Source: Lumnitzera littorea
Lineage: Eukaryota > Streptophyta > Magnoliopsida > Myrtales > Combretaceae
Assembly: GCA_024138015.1 (NCBI GenBank)
Contig: JAMXBB010000001.1
Span: forward strand, 89,580,497-89,644,496
Length of the DNA: 64,000 nucleotides
Direction: 5' to 3'
Within the stretch, counting starts at the first letter, position 1. Every line of letters begins with the position of its first letter. A program made the translations under genes and the position numbers. The notes under the pieces are model-generated. The model was given only the letters and a program-made list of their open reading frames with translations. It had not been told where the DNA came from and ran no database searches. Positions 33,429-45,920 of this stretch are shown piece after piece.

Positions 33429-36400
33429 ATGACAAAGAGGTCACAAAGGCATCGAGTGCACCATGATAAGGATCAGCTGGGCTGTATGTGGGGGTTCATT
33501 AGCTTTTTGGATTTTCGTACTGGTAGATCAACACGGAGGCTTCTACCAAATAGGAGGCTTAACGTGAACACTGCAGGTAAGAGTGAGTATGCATAAGCTG
33601 CAACATTTGTGAATTATGTACTGCCGATCTTTATGGGCTCTAGGAAAGCCATAAAATGGAATACATCTGCTTTGTTCGTGAGCATGCTTTAACAAAAATG
33701 AGACATGATGTAAAGATTCAAATCTGATTTCATATGCCCTGGGGGTTATTCGAGGAATGTGAATGTCATTGAATTCAATGGGTTTATTTCCTATGGTAAA
33801 TTAAATGATTTAAGGAGTCAGTACTTATATACAATATGTAATCCTTTAACCTGTGTAGATGCAGGGAATTTGCTGCATAAGTTTGAAGCATTGGTTAACA
33901 CTGATGAGAGTCTTCCAGGCACCGGTGTAAGTCACCAATGAACCTGTGCTCCATAATTTTGTATTGTAACATAATCAGTGGTGGACACAAAATTTAAAAT
34001 GTGGGGAGGTGGGGTTTGCAAGTTTTAAATTTTAGGAGGAGCAAAAAGAAACTTTTTAAAACTGGAGAGACTACCTTTTACAATTTTTGAAGTTAAGAGG
34101 GCAGCCCAGGAATCCTTCACCGCTTGTGTCTACCACTGAGCAGTATCCAACTTTGGCATTTTGATCTTAAGCCATTTCCATGTTGAGGTATTCTTTTTAA
34201 GTTTTTTGTTTAACTGATAGATGTTTCAGGGTTCTGAGGAGAGTTCAGCTGGCAGGACTAGTGTCAAGACACTTATTGAGGAAGAAATGGTCAATGGGCA
34301 GGAGACAGAGATGAAACCAGCAAGTCCTTTGTTAGAACCCAAGCTGAAGCAATCCCTTATAAAATCTGAAGTTTCCAAGAAAAAGAAGCAGAAAAGAAAT
34401 CAGAAGGCTTTGAGGAAAAGCTGCGACAGTAATATCAATGAATTGCATCATGCAGAAAGTGCAGAATCCAACTGCTCTTCTGCTCATACAGAGGTCTTCA
34501 TCAATAGGCATAATGAAAATGGTATAATGGAAGAGGTCTGTACCCATATCTATCGGGAAAGTGTAAGTTGTGCGAAGGATGAGTGTAGGGAGGTACAAGA
34601 GCAATTAAGCCTGACACGTGCTGAGATCAAGGAGAGATTGTGTGAAGTGATCAGGAAACATATAAATCATCATGTCCAATCCAACAAGCATCTTTCTGAT
34701 TGTGGAGATAATCAACTCTCAAAAGAAATAGTAAATGCACTTCGGATTCCAGAATTAGATGAGGAGATATTTCTGAAACTTCTACAAGACCCAAATTCGC
34801 CCTTAGTGAAATACATTCAAGGCTTGCAGGAGGAAGCTCATCAAGGGGAAGACAAAATATCCAAGTCACAGTTTGAATCTAACTTGTCTGAACAGAAGCA
34901 CAATGGACCAAAAGAATCCAAGGAGATCGTTCCCCACAAACCACACAGGTTTTTTTGGAGAAGCATCAAGTCTCCAGATACAAATTTATCAAATACAAAT
35001 AAGAACATTCAAGCGCCAAGTACCATTATTATCTTGAAGCCTGGTCCAATGGAGCAAAATGGTTCTCCTGCTAGAAGCGGCATTGACTCATCACCTCGAT
35101 CTCATTGCACTGAAAAGGAAAGACAGAGTGAGAGAAGAAGTTCCCATTACTTTCTTGCGGAGATCAAGAGAAAGATGAAAACTTTCATGGGAAAAGAGCA
35201 ACCTGAAGTTTCTCCAAGAAAAGAATTTTCTGATGGTCGAGGGAAATCAAAATATGGAAGCAAAGGAGTTGTCCGGGAAAACATCGGAAGGAGCTCTTCA
35301 AGTAAAGATCATTTTTTCATGGAAAAAGCCACAAGGCCTTCCGATGGAGCTGAAAAAGAAGAAAAGGTTTCAAAGCTGAAAGAGTCTAAAGGAAACATTA
35401 GTCCAGACACTGTCGAGAATCCTAGTCGGAGGATGGCTAGCATATACATTGAGGCCAAGAAACATCTCTCTGAAATGCTGAGCACTGGGGATGAGAGGGT
35501 GGATTCTTCAACTCAAGCGCTACCAAGAACTCTAGGGAGGATTCTTTCTCTTCCAGAGTATACCTCACCTATTGCTAGTCCTCGAAAGGATGTAGACCAT
35601 AGAATTACGATTGAACAAACAAGGTTTGCAATTGATGAAAATGTTCAGAATTTTGATGAACACATGGAGAAACATGCGGAAGGAAATACTACCAGCAATA
35701 TCAATACTTCCACTGAAATAGAGATTGAGTCATGCACTTTGAACAATTCTGATGAGAAAGAACAAACTCTGGGCATCAATGCTGACATCTCAGAAAAGCT
35801 TGTTTCAGACGAGCAAAAGGAAGATGCCACTAATAGTTCCATATTTGAGAAGAGTTCTAGTGGTAAACCGGATCTATAGTTTAGTTTTGCTGTAAACCCA
35901 TTTTCCTCATGCGTATGGTGACTTATTTGGAATTTTCCCTCTTGATGCGCAGGTTGTTGTGAGTGTCTTGGATCAACTGATATAATAATTGAGGAAGGAT
36001 ATAGTGTCAATGATGATATCACTGATCTAACCGGCCCCTCCAGCTTTGAAGCTGGTGAAGATAATATTCAATCTGAATCTTCTGTAAAAGATGGATATGA
36101 AGAGCATGAATTCAAAGAGGTAAATTTTTTAAGGCTTCTATGTTTTTCATAAAATTCTCTGAGCTCTTCTAAAATTTGACTGTGATCATTAACTCATTAA
36201 ATAGAAGAAGATGGACACTGCCAGTGATATATAAATTCCTCTTGCAGACTGAAAACGTAAAATGTGAAGTTCTGATAGTAGTATGCTTCCATTTGTTATC
36301 TTCTTAGGAGACCAAGAAATTGTTATATTTGTGTGGATAATTTTAATAGCAAAATTTGGCTGTTACCTCTCCTTTATGTTAAAAGAAGCAAATTTCTTCA

Positions 36401-37825
36401 ATTGGGATGCAATGTGGCCCTTTTGTTCTTTGGTTATTATGCACCTTATCCTCGAGCTGAAGGGCAATTTGTTTCATCACCAGGAATTTCATGACAATCA
36501 GTCAACATCATCTCCATCAGTGTCCCCATCTAGGTCTTCAAACGCGAGGACACATGAGGATATAGAAATTTGCATTGATAAACCGGAGCATGCAAGTCCT
36601 GTATCAGTTCTTGAGCCGCTCTTTGTGGAAGATGACATCAGTCCTGCAAGAACTATTTCCCAGTCTGGTAGGTTCAGATGATTTGAGTTTAATAATTAAG
36701 AATGTGTTTGCTTTGCGGCAAACATTTTCTAGACTTATTTAGACATTGGTTATAATCACTGCATTTGCCAAATATGATTGTAATAATCCCAAGAGGTTGC
36801 AGATACTTGTGCTTTTAGCATTAACTGATCTGGAAGGTGATGGCAATAGCTGGCCTCTAATGATGATGGTGGTTAACGACCACGGAAATATGTCAATAAA
36901 AATTGAGGAAAATGATTTTCTCACTTAAAAATGGAAACAATTCTCCCCATTTTTCACTAACTTTTTTCATGAGTGTAATCAACCATCAACTATTATCTCT
37001 TTGATTCCCATCATGGCTTACTTCTAAAAGTTACTAATAACTGCAACCTCTTGAGGTGACGAGGATAAAATACGATGATTCTAAAACCTTGATCATAGCA
37101 AATGCTGGAAGAAATCCAAAAAAAAAAAAAAGTGTTCTGCCAAACAAGCATAATAAGTTTGTTTTCTTTAAAACAAGCTTTATGGTACCTTGGGCCTTAA
37201 GTCAATTACTTTTTTTGTTTTTGTTTTTTGTTTTTTTTGACTTTCAGTGGACCTACCTATCCACCCTCTAAAAATCAACTTTGAAGGAGAGGATCTCCTG
37301 GAAAAGAAAAGTACCTTTACCAAAACTTGTCCAAATGACAAGGTGACATTATTGGAGTACGTGAAGGTGGTGCTTCAAGCCTCGGGATTGAACTGTAATG
37401 AACTCTTTTTGAAATCAGCATCCTCAGACCAGCTTCTCGAACCATCATTGTATGATGAGGTACATTTCATTTTCCAGAACCTTAGCTACGATCCCAAGCT
37501 TCTATTTGATAGTATCAACGAAGTTCTACTTGAGGTCTGTGGGCACTACTTCGGCTGCTGCCCATGGGTGTCTTTTGTGAGACACAAGGTTACAGCAACC
37601 CCGAACATGAAAGCTATTCTCAATGAGGTCTGGGAAGGAGTTCATTGGCATCTCTTATCCTCGACTCTGCCGCATTCCTTAGAGCAGACCATCAGGAAAG
37701 ACTTGTCGAAATCTCGGACATGGACGGAAAATCTTTGTTTTGATACCGAAGAAATTGGCATAGAGATGGGTGATGACATTCTTGATGATCTAATTGATGA
37801 CACATTAGACCAGCTGTGTGAATGA
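33429..37825 (+). CDS. DUF4378/DUF3741 protein, TRM-like (TON1-recruiting-motif family)
   Basis: Coding exons: 33,429-33,576; 33,865-33,926; 34,230-35,862; 35,953-36,119; 36,484-36,667; 37,248-37,825. All junctions are GT-AG and phases agree, giving 2,772 nt or 923 aa. N-terminus MTKRSQRHR and CMWGFISFLDFRTGRSTRRL (residues ~19-38) are typical of one branch of the plant DUF3741/DUF4378 family. SVKTLIEEEM is at 81-90, a basic KKKKQKRNQK at 120-129, FLKLLQDPNSPLV near 250, IYIEAKKHLSEML near 474, LGRILSLPEY near 505 and SPVSVLEPLF near 709. DUF4378 fills the last ~160 residues (LLFDSINEVLLEV), with a terminal acidic helix DDILDDLIDDTLDQL resembling the TON1-binding motif M2. Family members bind TON1 and microtubules and organise cortical arrays. 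That role is inferred; the exact subfamily is not settled. No disabling mutation seen. Confidence 0.92.
33976..34138. mobile_element. hAT-like MITE in coding intron 2
   Basis: 163 bp with 15-bp terminal inverted repeats CAGTGGTGGACACAA and CAGTGGTAGACACAA (one mismatch). The 8-bp flanks AACATAAT and AGCAGTAT match at 5 of 8 positions, consistent with an aged 8-bp hAT target duplication. It lies wholly inside the intron 33,927-34,229 and makes up over half of it, without touching the splice sites. Confidence 0.8.
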
Positions 37826-38420
37826 TCAAAATCCTTAAAGAGCAACTATCCTTATGCGGTTATGAATCAGAAGGATGTTCGCTTTTAGAATCGTTCTCTT
37901 ATTCTCAAGCTGATTAATCCTTGGTCAGGTAACAAGCAAGTTGACAAGTCAGAGGCAATTTCATCTGCTTTGTTAGTCATAAAGGCATCATTGACATAGT
38001 TTGCTAACTAGAAAACCAAAAATCTTGTAGACACCATAGCTGTCCTTCTTTGTAACTCAATTTGTGTGTGTAGAAAAACGCAGCTGTACCGTACTTGGGA
38101 TTCAGGTACAGCTGCGTGGAGACTTCACAACCGGTAATTAGCATAAACCATGCAAGCACTTACGGTGAGGAGCTTGCATTACATGTCATACTCATACCAA
38201 TCGGTGAGTTCAGTCTGTTTTAAACGTCGACATCAGAGAATAACTGTCTTCTTATTGTATACTTTGTAGAGTTGAGGGTGTTCATAGAATCGGGTTTGTT
38301 GTAATCTTGTCTTTTATGTATTTTCTTTGCCCTTCTTAGCTTCTCTTCTTTCCCCCTATTGAGGTTTTATATGATTGATTCTTTTTTGTTCTTGTGCTCA
38401 ATAAGTTTGACTCAAGAAAT
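37826..38420 (+). other. probable 3' untranslated region of the DUF4378/TRM-like gene
   Basis: No coding content. T-rich stretches and ATAAGTTTG near 38,401 could form a plant polyadenylation region, but no canonical AATAAA fixes the end. It contains the perfect hairpin listed separately. Confidence 0.5.
38078..38117 (+). repeat. perfect 13-bp stem hairpin
   Basis: The left arm ACGCAGCTGTACC (38,078-38,090) and the right arm GGTACAGCTGCGT (38,105-38,117) are perfectly complementary, with a 14-base loop. It lies 250 bp after the stop codon, probably inside the 3' untranslated region, and would form a stable RNA stem. Confidence 0.9.
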
Positions 38421-40022
38421 TGGAATGTGGATGGTTGTGCGGTTCCTTAACTTACTTAGTTGACCCATCAAAGTCGTAATCAGCGTTGTTATACATAAAG
38501 AGATGTCATGAGTTAAGGAATATGTTGTGATTCAGATAGATGTCCATCTGGTATAAGAACTGAAATCTGGTTACTTAGTTTTTGGAAAACTCTTATCTGT
38601 CTACCGGGTCTATAAAATTCCAACCATTAATAGCCTCACATATGATACGTAGATTAGTACTTAGTTCATTGTGACGTGTTGATTACTCAACACATACTAA
38701 ATTCCAGATCTATATCTATTTATCTTTGCATATATCAGCAGCATGCGAGCCTTTATTTTAGATGCAAATGGCTTATTGCTTATTATATTACCCACAGAAA
38801 CTACTTTTAGAATTTTTCAACATTGAATATACATGTAAAATCTTGTACAGTTTCTTAAAGCCTCCTCAGTCTCAGCTTATGGTGAGGTTGAATACCTTGA
38901 GACGGATGTTTGACATGGCAATGGCACACGCTCAAGATAAGTTACTGAATACTGGTTCTTTGCTACAAAAAGTTTGTTTTATAGTTTTCGACTCTTTTTG
39001 CATATAATTTTAGACAATGAATCGAACTTAATTCATCTCAGGTAAACAAGATTATTAGGTTATGATCATGACAAGGCTTCTCTTTTTTTTTTTTCTTGAA
39101 AAAAGAAAGGGGAGTTTTTAGTAACTTTTCTAAACAAGGCATATTTGGCACATCCTTCTGGAAAAGGTTAAAATGAAACTCTCAAAACGGTCTCCGACCC
39201 GTTGAGACATGACTCTCAAAAAGTTTTATAATCCTATACTCTTGTTTTTATTATATGACATGAAATCTGGTTTTCAACACATTATTACAGTGGTTTGACT
39301 TGAAATTATGCTTTTAATTCCCAATGCCATTGTAATTTGAAACTGTGGGTTGAAGATATAATTTTAAGTAAAATATTCCGAGGATTTTTTGAAGATGTGG
39401 GTTCAGCGATTATTTTATAAAATGCAATACTTTTCTCCTTTTCCCGGTTACATTTTCTAGATAATGATACCCCAACATTGGCATGCGTCTGCCCAAATCT
39501 TTGTGGACAATATATATCACATTTCATTTAAAATTTACTGCAATTTGATAAATAAATATCATTCGATGAGTTTATTATAATTTAATGATATGAATATTAA
39601 TTTTTCAAATAGGATGGAGTGGGTTCGATCTCTTTTTCCTAAAAGTTATAGGTGTAGTAGTTGGTAGGTAAAAATGAAAAAAAAAAAAAAAATCATTGAC
39701 AAGGATAACTTAGGCAAATTAGAAAATATCTGTAAAATTATGACAATAGAAGTAAATTTGACTACGTGGCATAATGGAAAAGATTGGAGTTAGGAACCAA
39801 AGCAAATCGACCCAAAAGGGATTTTGGTATAATTTGTTAGGATTTTTCTAGATTTCAGATAATGACTACTACCTTAACCATGATTGTATAATTATTATGA
39901 CCCTGATGATCGATTACACTATAGGTAAACTTATCATCTTAATTGCCATTTTTTCCTTTTGTGATAGCATTCTTGAAATTTTGGTCAGATCCCAAGACTA
40001 GTTTACACAATAAGATCCTGCT
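38421..40022. other. AT-rich intergenic DNA
   Basis: No gene is supported. The short frame at 38,762-39,007 has no recognised domain. Poly(A) and poly(T) tracts lie near 39,085 and 39,680. Confidence 0.5.
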
Positions 40023-41379
40023 TGTAATTGGTATAAAGCAAACACATCTATTAATAGTAATATAATTCTTTGAAAAAACGGATATCATTTTCACACTAGT
40101 ACTATGATTATTAATACTAACTATTTCTTTATTATGGAATTGATAAATTTCGATTTTAAAAAACTAAGAGAAATTAATCTAAATTATTGCTAATAATTGA
40201 CTTAATAAATAATCAAGACTCAACTAAAGAAATTAATAAGAAAGTAATTAATTTAGAAATTTAACTTCAAGATGCAACTTCGTATCTAGATCATGCTTCC
40301 CCTATAAATACACATGCGACTTCTATGAAAAATAATTTATTTCAATCTCTAATTTCTTTTATCGAGAGAATTCTCTAATAAAGTTAATAAACTTTCCTAA
40401 ATCTATTAACCCTAATTTTTAAATTACCTATTATAATATCTTCTCAATAGCATAATTAAATATTGCATTAAAAACAACGAATTCTTATGAAATAACAATC
40501 AAGATCTAGAAAAAAATTGCAATTTATCTCTAAATTTGTAATAATCTTCGTTGATTATATTTAGATCTAATTATACAAGTAATCTCTCGACTTTCTTACA
40601 TAATATTAGATATTAGATCAATGCTCTACGAAATATCAATTTAAAGCAATTAAAAACACATAATTGAATCAAATAAAATAAAGATCTTTATTAGATCTAA
40701 TAAACTCAGCATCATATAGTAATTTTAGGTTCTATAAAACCTAAATACAATAAATTTACACACTAATCACAATGAAAGAATAACCTTGAATAAGATCTAG
40801 CTAAAATATAAAAAGAAAAGCCATGAAAACTAATAAAATTTCTTGAATTTTTAATTTCGAAGTGTGTTACTTTCTTGTGCGTTTATACCCTTTGAGTCTC
40901 TCTAAAGGTCTTATAAAAAGTCTCTTAAAAATCCCCTAAGAATCCTTTTTTATAATGCATGCATTTTTCTATTCTTGCTGCAAACGACACGACTTAATGA
41001 CATGGTCATATCACTAGTCGTGTCCCCTTTATTCACCAAATTTTTAACGAATCTTTTTCAAAGCTTGCTAAATCTATTACTTACACTATTTAGGATACGC
41101 TCATGTCTCCAAGGTTGTGTCACTCACTATGTACTACTCTATTCAACTTAAAAATCCTTTCTATAACTAACACAATCATATCACTTCTAAACTTTATAAT
41201 TTCTTCAATTTAACTTTGAATTGAGTAAAATTTGTTTTTATTATTTTATTTTATTCAAAAAAAGATTCCAAAATCTAGAAATCAAAATTTTATTTAATTA
41301 AGTATCATTTTCTTAAAATAAACCAAAATTTCTAAGGAAAATCACTAAAAATCAAATATAATAAATTAAGAGCTTATTA
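40023..41379 (-). repeat. LTR (3') of the Athila-like remnant
   Basis: On the - strand a purine-rich tract ending AAATGTAGGGAAATT (41,394-41,380) abuts TAATAAGCTC, a mutated form of the TGATAAG start seen in many plant elements of this type. A TATA-like TTTTTATAAGACC lies near 40,908-40,920. The far end CCAATTACA at 40,023 is the best guess from its TG/CA border. No partner LTR is left in the window, so the limits cannot be verified. Confidence 0.5.
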
Positions 41380-42038
41380 AATTTCCCTACATTTGAGAAT
41401 TTGCTTGTTCTCAAGCAAATATATTAAAGAAAAATCAAGATGAGAAATCTTCAAGTAAAATTATCACTACTTAAGAGATGGGCAAAAAATTAACACTTAA
41501 CTGAGAAAACAACTCAAAAGATTAACTTGCAAATTTTTACTAAAAATTCTCTAACAACTTCCTTCCTTAATTTGAATCTTTTTATAATAATTAATAAATA
41601 CAAAATACTAGAGTTTACAAGTTAATCTATGTAAATGAAAATTTACCTAGATCATTTAATCAAGGATTCATATACTTAAAATCATATCTAACATCTTGCT
41701 AGCTAAGAAAAAGTGATAGAAATTTTAATCACTTAGCTAAAGTGTATACAATCTTCTCTTCAATTTCACTAAACATCATAATTCGGAGTAAACATATATG
41801 TTACATCCATTCATCTTTTGTTCACCCCCCTAGTATGTATTTTTGTTGGAAGGCTTCAATTTACTTCATTATTTCATTCATTTACAATTCAATTAATTAG
41901 AGTCCATTGATAGTGGAATTTAAACGTCGCTCTTTTAATGGACGAAGGCACTAACTTATCCTTACATTAGCAATGGAAAAGAACCTTGCTCCTTTAAGAA
42001 GTTTGATCCTTATCAACATGATCACTTCATTTCATTTC
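41380..42038 (-). other. Athila-like element, 3' non-coding segment left of solo LTR copy 3
   Basis: Non-coding. The - strand carries TTGCTTGAGAACAAGCAAA (about 41,401-41,420), a short inverted repeat of a type common near the polypurine tract of such elements. The right side ends with the ATTTC duplication of the inserted solo LTR. Confidence 0.5.
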
Positions 42039-44890
42039 TGTCACGCCCCGAAGCGGCAGAGTCGTAACAGCCCCCGCCATGTAAACCATCCTAAGACAGA
42101 AGTTGGCCTTACAACCGCTATCTTAGACCTGATCTACACAAGGCGTCCACGACTAACCTGCTTTGAAGTAGACAATTTGTAATTTAAACAATTCATTTAC
42201 CTAAGAAAGTGAGAAAAGTTATATATAATCACTATAATTCAGTTATTACATTAATCAGAAATGAAAAGTAAAATATGTGTTGATTCTTCAATGTTTTTCC
42301 TCACTCCCCAGGATCCAGCAGTTGCTAGCTTCAGAGTAGTTGTTGCCGCTTCTTAGCCAGCACCTGCACAACGTCTATAGGGATATGAGCAACCACAGCT
42401 CAGTAAGTTAGGACGGAGGACTTAAAACTATACCATACACACAACAAGGTTTTCAATCACTTATTAGGTGCAATGCATGTGCAAGCAAATGCCATCGCAC
42501 GACGTTGTCCGGCCCGTCGTGAGATTAGAGAAATTGCGCCCGCTCTAATCCGGGTTGAGGAGTTGCCGTTAATGCAACAGCTCACGACCAAACCCAGGCT
42601 TGTGTAATGGAGACCTTGCTCCTCCCGCGACAACCTTCGAACCACTGCCTTCACCCTCGCCGCGACCTCCTCTCCTGTCACTTAGTTCGACTGAAGATGA
42701 AGAAGGGACCATTTTGCAATCCTGCGCTATCCCTTCCGAAGGGGTCAGTATTTGGCCGGAGAGTCCTAAATTCCCCTAACGGGTTGCATACATGTCTGAT
42801 TATGATTACCGGTCGGATGTTTGATTAAGTCCAGTTTAGGGTGATCATTCATTATATACAAATCATACAATATATGCCAGAATACAAATAGAATCATAGC
42901 ATCACCCATAATCAAACACATGCACATATTCAACTATCTAACAAGCACAACCAAGCATAATCTTAAGCTTCCAAAATACAGCATCGTATTAATCCCAACT
43001 TACCTCGACTCCTCGCTCACTCACTCGAGGTCCGATTTGCTCAGGCCATCGCCGTTCATCCCTATAACACAAACGTAGTTTCAGCTTTTCATATAACTAT
43101 TATAAGTTTGTTTTATCCTATAACGCTTATTGTTATGTGTTGTTTAGGGTTTAATACACCTAATTATCTAGGTCTTGAGTCTTTTATAATTATTCTAGGT
43201 TTGGGTTTAGGTTTCAGTTTCCGCATCAATTTCTAAATTAGGTTTTAGTTCGATTTTTAAATCTTAAACATGCTCGAATCCTAATGTGAAATTAATTACA
43301 TTAAGCTCGAGTATCCAAATATCCTATTGGGTCTTAATTTAGTATTCTAAGCTATTCGGTATACGCTAGTCCTAATTAGGGTATCGGATTTATCCCCGAT
43401 GTGAGAAAATCTTACTTTTTTTTATATAATTACCTAAAATTAAATCTTAATTCAGATTTAATATTATTCTGATTTTTACTCTAATATTATCTAAATAACC
43501 CTAATTTTTCCATATTTATTAATTTACAATTTCACATATTACTAATTTCCTATATTACTTACCTAATTTCCTTAATTAACTATACTTAATACCCAAAGGC
43601 TAAGGTTAGGGTTCCACTTCAGAAATTAACATCCCTAAACATCTAATTAAGATCTAAATCAATAATTAACATCCTAATCACTTAATTAATCCTAAATTAC
43701 CTATTTTATGCCTCATTTTAGGGCCTAAAAATTATCTAAAAATTTCAAAAATTAATTTTTGAAAACGGGCTTCATAGCACTGTTCTATATCATCTAAGTA
43801 ATCTACAGAAAAATTTTGGGCTTGAAACTACACTCTTAAGGCCATTTATTTCTAAACCAAAACATGCTCAGTTTTGCACGATTTCTTAGGGACCATATAT
43901 TACGGAACATAATTTCATCAAAATAATATTTTTCCTACAAACTACATACAAAAATATCCCAGAATAACAAAATTCATAATTTTATAATTATATTTACTAT
44001 TTTTACAAATTTTCACAAAATCGGGCTGGAAATTGGATTCACCGATTTGGGTGGCTTCGGCCACCACGGGCCGCCATGGCCTTGTCGGCCGGCTTGGGCG
44101 CTGCCAACACCGTATGGTGGTGGTAGCCGTCCACTTCCAGCTGCTCGTCTGGTGGGGGTTCCCTTTAGAAGCCCTAATTGCACAGATTTTTCTAATTTTT
44201 TTTTCAAACCGAATTTTTCTCTCAATTTTCGACTCTCCCTAATTTTCTCTGATTCCCAACTGTCCAAATGAGTTCCTAGATTTTTCCTGCTATTTATAGG
44301 GCTTTAGTGTAATTATTGTGCATTAATTTGATGGGATTTTGCCCAAATTCCTTGATTTTTGGCTTTTTGTTTGTTCAATTTTTATTGGATAATTTTTCTT
44401 TTTCTGATTTGAACCTGCCACGACCTGATCTTGCTTTAGTTATCCACTTCTGATTTTTTTTCTGATTTTTCTATAATTATTTTGTATTTTTCTTTAATTA
44501 TTTACTTAGTTTTCGGCCTATTTCACTAATTACGCGTATTTTTATCTATACGTAAATACATGTAGGGTACACGTGAACATTCCTAAATATTATTTTAGTC
44601 ATTCTAAAATTTTTAGTATACATATAATCTATCTCTAGTAATTTATTAGTTATTAGATTACACTTTTCGCCTTTTCGGTAATTAGCAATTATTATGCTTA
44701 AAATTTGAAAATTTTATAGTCTCTTATTTTATTGCTTATTTTCTTAAATTTAAGTTTACGGGATCATTTTTACTAATATTCTTCTCAATAGTTTATAATT
44801 TGGGTTTGATTGGATCTTTTAACCGATCGCCCTAAACCTTGGATTCTAAATTCAATCCTACGGTCAATTGGCTTAGCTTTGGGGCTTATA
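42039..44890 (-). mobile_element. Tekay/Del-like solo LTR, copy 3, inside the Athila-like remnant
   Basis: 2,852 bp in - orientation, collinear with copy 2. The + strand begins TGTCACGCCCCGAAG and ends TTTGGGGCTTATA (terminal CA mutated to TA). The exact duplication ATTTC flanks it (42,034-42,038 and 44,891-44,895). TATA box as CTATTTATAGGGC near 44,290-44,302. Frames at 42,457-42,828 and 44,013-44,271 recur at matching places in copy 2 and are LTR sequence, not genes. Confidence 0.9.
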
Positions 44891-44895
44891 ATTTC

Positions 44896-45694
44896 ATTTC
44901 CTTTTTTCTCTTTCTCTCTCTTTTTTTTTTTTAGCCTCCAACTAATTTGATTTTTCTAGAAATTTTCAAAAGATAAATTTCATTTGTTTATTTACTAAGA
45001 ATTATAGAGTTCTAAAAACTTTCAAGAGAAAAGTATACATTAAAGCAAATTTGAAAATAGTTATGACTAGCTCTCAACTAGTAATGTTGCTCTAATCTTA
45101 AGTCCTCAAATCTTAGGATAAATAGCTCGTAACTTTATTCCACATAAATTCCACCTATCAACTCTCATAAAGTGTAATTCAATTATTAAAGATTAAGCAT
45201 CAAATATTCAATACAATTCATTTGGAAGTCATCAAATTCTAACATAGTTGCAAGTCAACTAAATAATTGGGTTAAATGCATAAAAAATTGGTCTCCTAAA
45301 TAGTAATAATTTATATATCCCCTTCTCTACACGTAATCGTATATTGTCCTCATTGTATGAAACTAAGTATTGCAAAATGAAAAACATAAATGCAAACATT
45401 CATGGGGTAAGAAGATATGAAAGTGAAAAAGAAACTAATACTTCCTTGAAATTCACTTTACATAGTTATTAACAATGAAGATTGAAATCCTCTTATTCAA
45501 GTCCATATCCACACAAATTTTATAGTTCCCATGACCATGACCATGACTAGGCAACACAACTCACTGATACAATCAAAGAAAATAAAATAAAAGCAAACAA
45601 AATAAAAGAAAAACATGAAACAGAAAAATAGTTCAACCTTAACAATGTCTAAATAAGCTAAGGACAAATTGAATAAAAAAATAACAAGTAGCCA
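44896..45694 (-). other. Athila-like element, non-coding segment after ORF3
   Basis: No domain is present. It carries the - strand ACAATGAGGACAATATACG near 45,340-45,360, a marker seen downstream of the last ORF in Athila-type elements. The + strand has a (CT)n/T-rich tract near 44,905-44,930. Confidence 0.5.
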
Positions 45695-45920
45695 TGTCAA
45701 CTCCTCAATCCTCCTCAATGGAGGAATCATCCACGATCTCATCTTCATCATCCTGCTCCTCTTCTTCATCTTCATCCTCTTCATCAACCTCCTTACTAAA
45801 GCTTTCATCTTCTACTTCCTCTTCGGCTTCTTCTTCACCTTCTTTCTCATTCGCTTCTTAATCTTCCTCCTCTTCTTCTTCTTCCACTTCCTCCTCTACT
45901 TCTTCACTTGAAGTAGAGGT
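45695..45920 (-). pseudogene. Athila-like ORF3, acidic C-terminal part
   Basis: On the - strand this continues the frame broken at 53,023. A long run of Glu/Asp (SSEEVEEEVEEEEEEED, then a stop, then DEIVDDSSIEED) ends at a stop near 45,698. It is reached only across the inserted copia-type element. The hydrophobic + strand frame at 45,669-45,911 is its antisense shadow. The function of ORF3 in Athila elements is unproven; an envelope-like role has been proposed. Confidence 0.6.

Noticed and set aside
34332..36022. Minus-strand frames within the TRM-like gene (34,332-34,604; 34,651-34,869; 35,645-36,022)
   Set aside because: Shadows of a well-supported spliced + strand coding region.
36283..36681. 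132-codon frame starting in hydrophobic text
   Set aside because: Its first half is intron 4 read-through; only 36,484-36,667 is exon.
45669..45911. Hydrophobic 80-codon + strand frame as a membrane protein
   Set aside because: Exact antisense of the GAA/GAG-rich acidic tail of ORF3.
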